Of a stretch of DNA of 64,000 nucleotides, positions 11,801 through 22,902 are shown piece by piece. The notes beneath the pieces were generated by a model. The model made no database searches. It saw only the letters and a list, made by a program, of their open reading frames with translations, and had not been told where the DNA came from. Made by a program: the position numbers and the translations under genes. Source of the DNA: Gloeopeniophorella convolvens (taxonomy: Eukaryota; Basidiomycota; Agaricomycetes; Russulales). The DNA is taken from positions 1 to 64,000 of the forward strand of contig WTXD01000064.1 of NCBI GenBank assembly GCA_022496205.1. Direction: 5' to 3'. Numbering within the stretch: position 1 is the stretch's first letter; every line of letters begins with the position of its first letter.

Positions 11801-13348
11801 GTGCGGGACTCTTGGGACACCACAGTGTTACAAGTAGCATCGGCGCAAGGGCAAACCGAGATCGCTCGCCTATTGCTCGCCTGCGGTGCAGACGTCAACG
11901 CAAGCAGCAGTTATTACGGCACGGCGTTAATTTTAGCTGTGGACAACCGTCGTCTCGACGCTGTCTGGTTGCTTCTCGACCACGGCGCTCATGCCAGTAC
12001 ACCCGACTCGACGCTCGTCACACCATTGCATGTAGCATCCGCCCACAGACACGTTGAACTCGTGCAAAGGCTTCTGGAGTACGGCGCGGATGTCCATGCG
12101 CGGAGCAAGGACGGCAGGACCCCACTCCACGAGGCTGCAGATGAGAACGCAGTCGAGTTCGTGAGGCGATTCGTTGACCCCAGGACGATCCCAAGTGACC
12201 CGAAAATTTGCGTGGAGATCACACAACTGCTGCTCGATCACGGCGCGGACGTGGATGCGCAAGACAGGCTCGGCACCACGGCGTTACAATTTGCCGCGGC
12301 GAATGCAAACCTCGCACTCATGCAGCTACTCCTCGATCATGGCGCGGATGTCCATAGGCGGGACTCGGATTACAGGACCCCATTGCATACGGCATCAGCG
12401 AGCGAAAACTTCGATGCCGCAGACGCGGTCGAACTGCTTCTACGACACGGCGCAGGCATCGATGCGCGGGACGATGTTCACATGACACCGCTACACCTAG
12501 CGTCGAACTTCGGCCACCTCTCGGTTGTGGAGCTCCTCCTTGGCCAGGGTGCGAAGGCAGATCTGCGCAGTAACACGGGCGTCACTCCATTGCACCTCGT
12601 CTCGGCGCTTGGATACATCCACATCGCAAGTCTGCTCCTCGAATACGGTGCCGACATCCACGCCCAGACCGACCTTTCTGCTACCGCGCTCGATCTGGCG
12701 CTTGAAGGGGAGCACTACGAAAATGCGCTGTTTTTCCTCGACCACGGCGCAGACGTGAATAGGACGGATGCCTGGTCCACTACGGCGTTGCACGTGGCAT
12801 CGGTGCGCGGAAACGAGTTGGCTGTGCAGCTGCTCGTCGAACATGGTGCAGATGTCCATGTTCGGAGCGCCTACTACGGCACCGCACTGCATGCAGCGGC
12901 AGCCTGCGGTCATCCTGGGATCGCGCAACTCCTCCTTTCCAGCGGAGCAGATGTGAACGCCCAGTACCTCGCGCTGGCCACGCCGCTGCATCTGGCATCT
13001 GCTCACGGGCTGGTGGAGGTTGTGCATCTGCTCCTTGATCATGGCGCCGACATGCGCGTACGGTGCAGCGAATATGGGAACCCACTCGATGCGGCCTTGA
13101 ATGGTGGGCACCTCGAAGTTGCCCAGGCCCTCCTTGATCACGGAGCCGACGTCAACGCTCAAGACCCTTGGTCTACCACGGCGCTGCACGTGGCGTCGGC
13201 ACACGGTCGCGTCGAAGTTGTGCGTTTTCTGCTGGACCACGGTGCGGACACCCAAGTGCGAAGTCGGTACTACAAGACGGCGCTGCATGCGGCGTCCAAG
13301 CGTGGGAATAGCGAGGTCGTAGGGTTGCTAAGCGACGTGAGCGCCTAG
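8842..13348 (+). CDS. STAND/NLR protein: Goodbye-NACHT-ankyrin
   Basis: This is a signal-transducing ATPase of the fungal NLR type, about 1,360 residues over about nine exons. The start at 8842 opens SSASFRSVFDAALAEYAKKT and later LQRLDRLTKEEA, the fungal Goodbye N-terminal domain. Introns at 9142-9199 and 9251-9305 and several small ones rejoin this domain cleanly up to LNDCHAWLHYPSPSTNHNIA. The NACHT part follows: Walker A GSGKS at about 10180, KFIVLDALDECRD (Walker B, about 10520-10560), LRICVTSRPEEDIW (sensor) and the FAHFSVQEFL helix at about 11256. From about 11700 to the end there are about 16 ankyrin repeats (TPLHxAS, LLLDHGADV). In other fungi such proteins detect non-self or effector proteins and trigger defence or incompatibility. 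The intron expected inside Walker A has no GT donor (see findings). Confidence 0.9.
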
Positions 13349-14133
13349 AATGGGTGTGTCGACAGTTGTACTTGTTTGGCATGTGCTTATCCGTAATTCG
13401 TGGTATTTTGTATAGTGCAAAGTGCTATGTATGTGGCATCCTGAGAGCGTCGGTTGTGTCTATAACGCTCGATCAATCTCCTCGCTCCCCGGCCAGATCC
13501 GTGTCCCATCCAAGCGTCCACAATTGCGTTTCTGTAAGCGCCTCCAGACACGAGTGATGTGGCTACAGTGTCATTGTATGTGTCCTTGACTTGTGCATGG
13601 GCACGGATACCGGTCGTTCCACGATCTGTAACCAAGTTGATTCGACGCGTTCCATTCCAATGAGACGCACTTTGTCACATCCCCCAGCTTTCGCCCAAGT
13701 CGTCGTCAAGATCGTTGACGCTAGTTGCTCTGTCCTGCACCGCGACCTCACGTATACTTTTTCAACGGAATAGCTTCAACGTCTGCGCATTTCGAGTCCT
13801 GTGACGGGAATTTTCTTGATTGAAGCATAACAAGGCAGATCACTCCAATTGAGGATGAAGTGCAGAGCGTGATCGGGAAGTGTCTGCGCGCGGATCCATG
13901 GTACGTTTGTGACTTGTTCCTCCGCCTTGACTGCGGTCCCAGGCCTATATTCTGTACGCAAATCACCGGTACCCATCGTGTCCAGCCACATCCGGCATTT
14001 CATTTCAGATGTGGGCGAGGTCGTGGTCGCTACTTTGGAGGTTGTTAAAAGGCGCGCATCGACCCCCAATCGTGCAGCACCAGATATTCCCCACCTATTT
14101 TCTCCACCAAGCACAAGGCATCCCTTGCGTATC
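13349..14133. other. intergenic, no gene seen
   Basis: Short frames occur on both strands, without a domain or an exon chain. The stretch separates the NLR gene from the next hypothetical gene. Confidence 0.5.
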
Positions 14134-14957
14134 ATGAGTACCTCGAACTATTCCCGTCCTCCCTTGCGTCTTTCCGATCATGGCCCTCTGATATATCGGT
14201 TCCCCAATTCATGCGAGCGTTCGACATCCGGCTGGCATGACGACGAACCCCTCCCCATTCCCGACCCGAAAATGATTCATCCGCCCCTCCCGCCTTCGTC
14301 TGACTGGACCGACGAACTGCGCGAGGCCTGCGTTGCGTACTCCAGGCTCAATGATTCGGGCATGTCGAAACGCGTCCTTCCCCCCACTGGCCGCCGGAGA
14401 ATGCACCTATCGTTTTGTTCTGGATTCCTCAGGGGGCTGCGGCGAGACGTCAAGCCGATGTACCGACCGGCGGGCGACATGCCGTCAGCTTGGACAGCAC
14501 TGGGAGGGTTGTCCGCCACCCCTCCTACGTCGCCGAGCTGGAAAAGCAAGTTGGACGGCGCAGTAGGACTTCGCTCTACATCCTCGCCCAAGTGGAGGCG
14601 CACGTCAAACCATGGTCAGCAGGACCTCTGGCGCAAGCCTACTTCAAGGTGTTCGCGGATTACTTCTGGAAACCAGAAGACGGGCTCCAGCACTGCGAGC
14701 GTGGCGGGTTTGAAGATGAACGAACAAGACAGGGGTTATGTGTGAGGCACGTTCAACAGTCGCTCAGCGCATACCCGTGGTACCAGGGAATGGTAACGGA
14801 TGCTGAAGCCTGCGTTGTTCTGGAAGCGCTCTTAGAGATCGCGAGGCGAATCAGGACGTATATTGACGAGTTCCTGCAACAGCCAATTTCGCAGCGCGGC
14901 CCAGTGCCTGTTATCATGATCGGGGAGGTGACTCCTCGGCCTGGAATAACCATATAG
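14134..14957 (+). CDS. conserved hypothetical protein with apparent 1-nt frameshift
   Basis: The start is at 14134 (MSTSNYSRPPLRLSDH). The first frame runs through HPPLPPSSDWTDELREACVA to about 14380. The sequence then makes sense only in a second frame: APIVLFWIPQGA, ELEKQVGRRSRTSLYILAQV, HCERGGFEDERTRQG, ARRIRTYIDEFLQQPIS, ending at 14957. The switch falls on a run of six C at 14380-14385, and one more C would restore a single frame. The product would be about 275 residues, soluble and rich in helix. I do not recognise a domain. Whether the break is real or a homopolymer error cannot be told from one sequence. Confidence 0.6.
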
Positions 14958-15447
14958 AAGATGGGCCAATGGATTCCAATCCCCACTCGAGATTGTGTTG
15001 GATTGAGAATATACCAGGGTCTTCTCGTGATGTAAAGAGGATGCTATCGGTTGAACAGTCGCTGGCGACGTACTGTATGTATGTTCATTTGGTCCAATAG
15101 TATGATATACTACTATATGTTCTTTGATTGGTTTATGTTCAATGCACAACAATGTTTACCCGTCCTTTCACCCATGCAATTCCTTCATTCCCTTGTCTGC
15201 CCGGACGCCCGTTTGCCTTGCGCCCGTCAGCACTGGTCTTCCAATTTAGATAACGTGATGTCTCGGCCAGTGCCGGCCCGTGCGAGCTTGCGAGGCGCTA
15301 CGACAAGCGACTGGTTCTCTTCTTGCTTACCACATCTGACGACCCAGCCAGCCCGGCGCAAACGATGATGCCCATCAACTTCTCTGTTTGCGGGAAGCTA
15401 TCTTTCGAGCGCGGGATCGCCGTGCAGCTCAGTGTACCGCCCTCTCC

Positions 15448-17884
15448 ATGGAAGAACCTCGTTCCACCGCCGCAGCTCAAAGCATCAACCACGGACAGTT
15501 TCGTGACAAATCCGAGTACCGTGCAAGCCTGGAAGAGCAATCCGTGCTCACATACCACGAGGCGACGCGTTCCCGCCGTGTGTCATGGTCGAAGAAAACG
15601 TTGCTTTCCCTCTTAGCCACATTCCTCGCGTTTTCCGCGTTCTGGACGAGGCCGGAGGCATTCGCACTCGGGTTACGTGCCCTTCGCGAGAGGGCAGCTC
15701 ACCATCAGAAGGATGGGCAAGTGGAACCGTTGACATGTCCACAAGCTCCGATATTCGTCCTCAAGAGGAATGCGATGTTGGTGGAGCACTACGACGATAT
15801 TCTTGGGTCCGACGCGTTCCAGCAGTGGGCGTATATCAGTTTGGGAGGTTCAGTTCAGATACCGTGCGTCCCAACTTTGATTTTTTTTTTTTTTCGCGCC
15901 GATTACTGAACTGTATGTATGTATGCGCGCTAGAACGGTCACGTTTGACGACATGGATCTGCCGGGCGAGGATTCTAGGTGGGAGACACGTCGAGCCTTA
16001 CACGAGTACCTTGCAGATCGTTTTTCTCATGCGTGCGTTGTCTTTCATATCGGCGAACCTCGGTTAATGCGACTTCGACAGTCACCGTGTTTTGAATAAA
16101 ACCGTGGTCAATCATTTCGGCCTCAGTTTTCACTGGCAGGGTTCGGAAAAAGCCCTCAAGCCTATTCTCTTAACGGGTCACCAGGGTACGTGGACGTGGC
16201 CTCTCCCTCGAGCTGCGCCTGATGCCTCTTAGACGTCGTCCCCGTGGCTTCAGATACGGAGCACGAATGGACTTACCCACCTTTCTCTGGCCATTTTGAT
16301 GGTGTGTACACCATGGTTCATCTCATCTTAGCCATTACTGACATATGCATGTCGCGTTTCCCTAGGCGACCGTATCTGGGGGCGCGGCAGCGGGGACGAC
16401 AAGTCTGGAGTCATTGGAATTCTGTGCGCCCGCATACATTCACGAGCGTTTGAAGCATTCTGACATGAGCGCCATCCAGCACTGCTATTGAGACGCTCTT
16501 GGATGCTGGTTTCCGGCCTTCTAGGACCATCATTCTTGCATTTGGTATGGACGAGGAACGTGGCGGTAAAACTGTAAGCCCTGCTTTTCGTGTCGACTTC
16601 GTTCTGCCAACTCATCTTGGTCTCAAGGGGGGTCCCGCCATGCGCGATTACCTCGTTGGGACCTATGGGAACAACGGGTTTGCTATGCTTATTGACGAAG
16701 GCCGTACGTGAACGGGAGATGCCCTCATTTACTTTAGCACTCACTTTTCCCCAGATGGCCTCGAAGATCGAGATGGTAAGATCTTTTCCAACCCCGCAGT
16801 CTCCGAGAAGGGCTGGACGAACGTGCAAATCGACGTCACAACTCAGGGTGGCCATCCATCCATACCTCCTCACCACACCGTGAGTGTTTGTTTGTCTGTC
16901 ACAATGCAGAGATTAATTGTGGATGCAGAGCATCGGCGTCCTCTCCAGCATCATCCACACTCTCGAGCGTGAACTGCCAGAAGTAAGGTTGGAGCGGTCG
17001 TCTACCGCTTTTACCTCACTTCTATGTAGTGCGGTCCATGACGGCGCATTTCCCTCGCACCTCCGCCCTCTCGTCTCGCGTGCGAGAAGGCATGACGATG
17101 GACTCCGCTCGTTGATAGATGCGCTGTTAGAGCTGGACTCCGGCTATTGGAGCGCCGTCCTCGGGACCACCCAGGCAGTCGATCTTATCAGTGGCGGGGT
17201 GAAGGCGAATTCCCTCCCACGATCCGCATGGGCGGTCGTAGACCATCGCATCGCTGATTGGAGGTAGGCTTCCTGAACTGTATCTTGCTGGCCCCCGTGT
17301 CTAACCCCTGGTATCTTCACGTTCAGCTCCATCCAGGAAGTACAGTCCCGCTACCGCCGCCTGCTTCGCCCCTTGCTAGAAGCATACAACCTGACGCTTG
17401 ACGCCTTCGGTGACGGCGACCCTTCGCAAGACTTCAATGTGCGCCTCAGCATCGCTTACGGCAATGTGCTAGAACCGTCGCCCATCACACCGACAATCGG
17501 CCACAAGCCATGGAACCTCCTTTCGGGTGTGATCAAGGATTCGCTCGCGCATACGCAGAAGGAAGTCGTCGTGTTGCCAGCGTTGGCTCTTGGTCTGTTT
17601 CTGTCCTTTGCAAAAATCATATTGGGCTGACGTCGTGCAGGCAATACGGATACGCGCTACTATTGGCCTCTGACGGAGCACATTTTCCGCTACAGCCATA
17701 TCAATGCGACTGGTTTTCAGGGTGGTCACGATGTTAATGAGGGTGAGAACGTCCTTCTCCAGTCCTCCACTTCAAGATACTGATCGTTCCACGGGTAGCG
17801 ATTCGTGGGGAGGCTTTCATCGAAATGATCAGGTTTTACGGACGTCTGATCCTCGCGGCTGATGAGGGCGATTTGGAAGAGTAA
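15448..17884 (+). CDS. M20 metallopeptidase, carboxypeptidase S / Gly-Xaa type
   Basis: This is a zinc exopeptidase expected in the vacuole or another endomembrane lumen, where it trims short peptides. The start at 15448 gives a hydrophilic head followed by one membrane anchor (LLSLLATFLAFSAF). Eleven or so introns rejoin a full M20 domain. VTFDDMDLPGEDSRWE leads to LLTGHQDVVPV (first metal pair), IWGRGSGDDKSGVIG (bridging Asp), IILAFGMDEERGG (catalytic and metal Glu), AMLIDEG, the dimerisation part SIGVLSSIIHTLERELP, and near the end GNTDTRYYWPL and GGHDVNE, which supply the last histidine. The stop is at 17884. All metal-binding positions look intact. A poly-T run at about 15881-15896 lies inside an intron. 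The gene sits next to the secreted-peptide genes, so a role in peptide trimming is possible but unproven. Confidence 0.9.
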
Positions 17885-18314
17885 GACAAGCTGTTCGTGT
17901 ATCTCTGATTTAGCGCGACGTTGTATAGAGCAGCTTTGCAGCCCAGGCGCTCGCATGCTGTCGCGTGGAAGGCGAAACCTGCAATCTTACGATGTCTTGT
18001 CAATCGTGTCCGCTCCGCATGAGTGTTTTCCACGGAGCCTGCCTTTTTAACGGTTACCTAGCCCAACCTTCAAAGGAACTACGTCGAGCGGATACCGACA
18101 TAATAAATATTTGACATTCTGAAACGCCGTTGCTTCATTACATTCAACCTTCATGCGTCAAACCCACACCGAATTCATCAACACAGAATAGTGTCTTGGT
18201 TTTGGTGAGCAACCGATCTTTACCATACTCGACTATGTTCTTGACGTATTGTGACTGTAGGAACTGCGTTCGTTTAGCTGCCGATTATCAAGCATGGGTA
18301 GTACTTACTATGCT
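17885..18314. other. intergenic between M20 gene and first secreted-peptide gene
   Basis: Nothing recognisable. The two flanking genes converge here, M20 on plus and peptide gene A on minus, so this stretch should hold both 3' ends. Confidence 0.5.
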
Positions 18315-18529
18315 TCAGGGAGGACCACCGCCTGCCTCTTGGAGGTTATTGCGCATACTGTACACATCCTGCTCCGGCGAAGCAGCAGTTGCAGCTACGA
18401 AAAGTAAGCAAGCTGCGTGCGAAGGACCTCTGTGAATGGTCAACCTTCAAGTTTCTCCTCCATGCTCAGAGGCGCAGCGGCGGCGGCGGCGACAAATGCG
18501 AGAAGAAACAAGGATAAAGAGACACGCAT
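18315..18529 (-). CDS. small secreted peptide, family member A
   Basis: The gene has two exons (18529-18445 and 18394-18315) and a 50-nt GT-AG phase-1 intron. The start codon at 18529 opens a signal peptide (MRVSLSLFLLAFVAAAAAA) followed by PLSMEEKLE. After the intron comes AATAASPEQDVYSMRNNLQE and a short tail to a stop at 18315, about 54 residues in all. The mature part has no cysteine. Without the intron the frame stops right after EKLEG, so ordinary ORF calling misses it. Exon structure, signal peptide and the SP-x(4)-Y-x-x-x-N-N tail are shared with the other members. Function is unknown. Confidence 0.7.
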
Positions 18530-20052
18530 GGGGAGTTGCTTACTTTGCACGCTCGAGGAGCTGATGGTCCAACGATACTGAGCACCGGAGACCAGTGGAC
18601 ATTTATACCTTGCGACTGGACTCATGGCTTTTGCAGGTGCCAGGGATCGCAACTCCGAGTGGCACGTACCTTTCGGGGACGGAATCCTGCTACGCGGACA
18701 ATACTCGAGTTAGTCTGATCAGACTAATGTGCTCAGGTATCTCCTCGGTAGTCTCGGGTCACCAATATTCGAACCACGAGGTAGGACTCGCATCGATCGG
18801 TGACTTACACCCCGTTCTCACATGCTTTTACAGTGCTGATGGACGCGCGCTTTCAACATAATTCTCCCCTCCCTGTCCGCCTCGTCAATAGTCAGGTACA
18901 TTCTCATCGGCCATTTCGACGACCGCTGGTTCTCGTCTATACAGAACGTCTGTTTTGTGTCCTTGGAGAAGAGGCGGTGGGAGATATTGGCATCGCCTTA
19001 GACCCGCGCAGCGATTCAACTGCGCTGTGAGCGCTGACACGTACACGCTCGTGAAATGCAGTTCAGGCATGTCATCTTCGATTTCCCGGCGCGTCTGGAA
19101 TGTGTCGCTGAAGTTGTACTTGAAGGTGATTGCCGTGATTCTTTCGGCGGCGCGTGTGTGGCCGAAAACCGCCTTGCTTCTTACAGCATCCCTGAGAACC
19201 AGTCCGCTGCGTATCGTGCGCGGCTCTTGTGCGCGCAATCAGTGATTGCTTTGGTGAGAAAATATGATGCTTTTTGCGAGAGCCTCCCTAAACTGCAATT
19301 TGTACTGAAATGGCCCTTCCCAGCTCGCACCCTGCCGGCGCCAGATGCACGCTCGTGAATCTCCCGGTAGTGCAAAACTAACTTGCGTTACTGGGTGTCG
19401 CGGGGTATGCGCCAGGGGTTCGAAAGCTCACAACATGCCCACAGTGAACCCAAGAGGCGTACACTTTCTGGTCGCTCCTAGATTCAGGAGTCGCGACATA
19501 ACCGTACGAGTCGTTCTTCTTTTACGTTGACTATCGAGTATGACCAAACTCTGGGCCAGGCACGCCAATAGCTGTCCGATCATGACCTCAATTCGACCCG
19601 TGTCTACATCATTTCTTCTCACAAACGGCGCACAGCAGAAGGCGGAACTATCACGATGACTGTATTCATCTTGGGTTCGTGCCCCTGGCGCGCCGCTTTC
19701 GAATCAGGGACCGGGACTACTTGTGTGTGCTATCTTTCTCCCCTTTGCGTGACGCGCCCGGGTGAGGGCAGGGGTTGTGCCCAAGCGAGTTTGAAAATTG
19801 AGCGTGCAGCTTTCAAGGGCATACGAGTCAATTTCGTATCATGCCGGCAATGGGTCCTGATGGCTCCAAATTTGTAGTGCGTACGACTCTTCATCAACAA
19901 CTATACGCTCTCACAGCAATTCCGAAAGCGACCCACAACGTGACCCAGAGCCCTAATCGCCCCTAGCATTCATCGTCATCAATCGTCTACACCACTCACT
20001 TCCGATAGAATAAGGTACAGGCATCATGAAGACCATCTTTGTCGTGTGCTTC
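18530..20052. other. intergenic between peptide genes A and B
   Basis: Plus-strand frames near 18885-19358 include a hydrophobic stretch (VSLKLYLKVIAVILSAARVW). I cannot build a gene from them. They could be the remains of a membrane-protein gene. Confidence 0.35.
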
Positions 20053-20267
20053 TCAATCGTGGTGAACAATATTGTTGTGAACGATATATATGCCACCATC
20101 GGGAGACGAAGCGGCCGCAACTGGACAAGGATAAGGTCAGACAGGGGTGGCGGACATCCATCTAGAAACTGACCTTCAATTTTCTCCTCGAAGGAGAGCG
20201 GCGAAGCCGTAGACAACATGGCTGTCAAAAACAAGATGGCGGTGGACAGAGCGATACGCATGTTCAT
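20053..20267 (-). CDS. small secreted peptide, family member B
   Basis: Exons are 20267-20174 and 20120-20053, with a 53-nt phase-1 intron. Translation can start at 20267 (MNMRIALS) or at the second Met, 20261, which matches the MR start of its relatives. The signal peptide ends near STAS and is followed by PLSFEEKIE. After the intron the tail is VAAASSPDGGIYIVHNN then IVHHD. The whole is about 53 residues, cysteine-free. PLSFEEK-I/L-E before the intron and SP-x(3)-I/V-Y after it are shared with members A and C. Confidence 0.72.
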
Positions 20268-21266
20268 TAGTCTGAGGTGGCGGTCTGTGCGTTGTGCAAA
20301 CCCGATGCTGCTCGTACGTTGGGTACAGCTGCTCTTTATATCGGGGGTTTGTACTGACGCCCGTTACCGTTATTGAAGATGCTGTATGCAGACTATGCCT
20401 TGCCAATGTACAAAACCCCTGTGGCGAGCTAAGTGCCTTAATCTACACAATCAAGACACTAGATCTGAGCGCGCAAGACGTCAGAAAATTCGGTAGGTTA
20501 CTAGTTACTCAATGTGTCCTATCACCAGTCACTAATCACTCCCGTGACGGCTTTTCTAAGTGGTACCCATACATCAAGACCTATCAGTACGGTAATCTCA
20601 GCTCTGGCACAGGGATGGGCTCACGATCGCCAGGATCTGGGTGCGTGGTTGACTTTCTTTCGGGGAGTCTTTTCTCAAGTCTGAGGAAGGTCGAGCGGGG
20701 ATGATTGACTCCGCCGACAACCCAAACGGGTTGCCACCACATTGCAGTTCGCTTCCTGAGGACTTGACAGGTGTCATGAGCACCCCATGGCTGTGAGTGG
20801 CAAGCAATCTTTGACTCGAACTCGCCGCACAAACTCAGTTTCGCACTCCTTAGGCCGCGGGGGGCCCGTAGGGATGAAGCTGATGCGCGAACTCAGCGCA
20901 GCCTAAGTGGTCTCTGCGAGCATCTGTGTTACCTTTGGACAGACACTTCCTAGCTAGTAGGCGATTCTGTGGCCTGCGACCCCATATCCATGTCTGGCAG
21001 GATAACCGATTTTACTAGCCATGTTGACTCTCGAGGCCATCAACACTCATACCATGGCAGCAGCCGCGTCACAGCTTTTGGGTAGAAAATGACATACAAT
21101 ATCTGTAGCAAGCAACATGAATGGGAACAGCTTATGTCACCCATGCCAAACGGCCTTCCAGGACAACTAACCGCAGATTGATCACTTCGTACGAGGTTGG
21201 GTTCACCCGAGCCTAGTTGCAAGAGTTAGGATACCGACGAGTCCTACAAAGATGAGCGAATAAGAC
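20268..21266. other. intergenic, no gene seen
   Basis: A 136-codon plus-strand frame (20294-20704) shows no domain or signal peptide and overlaps the presumed promoter of peptide gene B. It was not accepted as a gene. Confidence 0.45.
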
Positions 21267-21937
21267 TTACAATGGCATCCCAGCGCGCCTTAGGTACGCT
21301 GTCCAGGTGAGCCACTGTTCCATGTTGTCCTCGAAAAACCTCTCGAAGTCCCTACATGTGTGGATCTCTCCGACGCGGTCAACTTCAAAGTTGCGCTTCG
21401 TGAAATCTCCCGGTTCGAGTGTGAGGTCGGGGTGACACAGCGCCTCCTGTCGTAGCACGCCCAGACAATGCAGGTGATGGCCGTACGCCGGGTTTCCAGA
21501 GCGGTCTGAGATCCATTCGCGAACTCTGCGTAGGCAATGCTCCTGGTGGTCCAGCGATACGACCAAGATGCGGTTGTTTGGACCCATGCGGTTGACGCCA
21601 CTTCCAAATCCGGTATCGTACTTCCACTCATCCGCACTGCCAGGTCCACTAGCATGGTAGTGCACGCTTTCCTCGACCACCATCTCCACCGTTCTCTTCA
21701 TGCCTAGGTCAGCAAAAGGTGGGATGTCGTCTCCGGTCATAGCTGTACATTGGATCTGGTCAGTGCCTGTAGTATTATGATGACAGTGCGACGAATAGCT
21801 GACTATAGTCTCTTCGGATCGTGGCGCAACCTTAATCTCTAAATCCGCACGAATAGGAATAGCGTATAGGTAAAGAAAAGGGAGACTATGCTGAGAACGC
21901 AGACGAGCAGAGTGAGGATGCGTGGTTGAGCATGCAT
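21267..21937 (-). CDS. UstYa-like (DUF3328) protein with two HxxHC motifs
   Basis: The C-terminal exon carries both signatures of the UstYa family. VVSLDHQEHCLRRVREWI holds HQEHC, and YGHHLHCLGVLRQEALCHPD holds HHLHC followed by the usual LRQ-x-x-x-C. After them come GEIHTCRDFERFFEDNMEQW and the stop at 21267. A short 41-nt intron (21810-21850) keeps the frame to an upstream exon with a membrane segment (ILTLLVCVLSIVSLFFTYTL). The Met at 21937 gives the single N-terminal anchor usual for this family, while an in-frame Met at 22084 would add a second hydrophobic stretch. UstYa proteins are lumenal oxidases or cyclases in ustiloxin-type ribosomal peptide pathways and also occur in other fungal metabolite clusters. 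Peptide genes A and B lie within 3.5 kb. Confidence 0.78.
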
Positions 21938-22084
21938 CTGAAGGTCGATGTGCGTGAACAGTGGGCCCAAGCGTCGATGATCCATGCGTCGCCTCTTAAT
22001 GTCCAAGATCCATACTCCCACATTCACCGCAATGGCCGTGAGCGCTGAACATTCGATCAGAAGGTAATAGAAGAAGATGTCCAT

Positions 22085-22902
22085 CGCTGTCCTCGACTGC
22101 GGGCGCTACACAGCTGCGTTACATAATTACATACCCTCCGAAGCGCGCCGACGCGTATTCGACAGTTCGGTGCGCGGTGGTGCACATCTTGGCCGACCAA
22201 AGCCACTGAAGGTTTGACAATCGTGGCAGTGATCTCGAAGCACAGTCACAGAGGCTCGTGGATTTGAACTTGTCCCACGAAAACAAGACAAGAAGGCATA
22301 CCGTACTGTAGCGAATCCGCATGGTCAATACCAGGCTGTTTGATATTACCTTATACGGTGAGTGACTAATGATTGGCCGCCTTTCGATGCTCACGGAGCG
22401 AGTCGCGTTGTGTTACCGTCAGTCCACCTCGTCGACTAGCGCCTGACTGACGCCGCTTCGGATAAGCCCTGCTCATTGGGGTGCGCGACCTTGGCGAGAT
22501 TCGCCACTTGTGTTAGTTAGGTCGTAGTTGGCGCTCACACTTTGTATCGCCTCGGTTATTCCTGTTGAACGAGTACTCAGGCACACAATTCTCAGCGCGC
22601 CCACGAAGAGTATCTTCGCTCTGACACGACTAGATCATGCAATTGACATGGCCAACTTCTTTGCACCTATCTCTGAAGGGTGTGCCTTGTTGATCATCCC
22701 ACCCTCTCTGATTGCATTGAGAGGACTTAAACAGGACAAAGTGATTTGACGAGTGATAGGCAACGACACTCTGTCGTCCTGTCACTGTCCTGGTATCCTG
22801 TCGTTTTCAGTATAAGATGTGCTCGCAAGAGCCATTCCTCACTGCCGCCTTACCCCTGGTAAGGAACCTTCTCGGACGCGAGCTATCGTTGCCAGCCTGA
22901 GC
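22085..22902. other. intergenic between UstYa-like and membrane protein genes
   Basis: Two short frames (22119-22394 minus, 22528-22749 plus) show no domain. This is the shared upstream region of two divergently transcribed genes. Confidence 0.45.

Noticed and set aside
12497..13288. 263-codon minus-strand frame
   Set aside because: Antisense of the ankyrin repeats. Its regularity only mirrors the repeat array.
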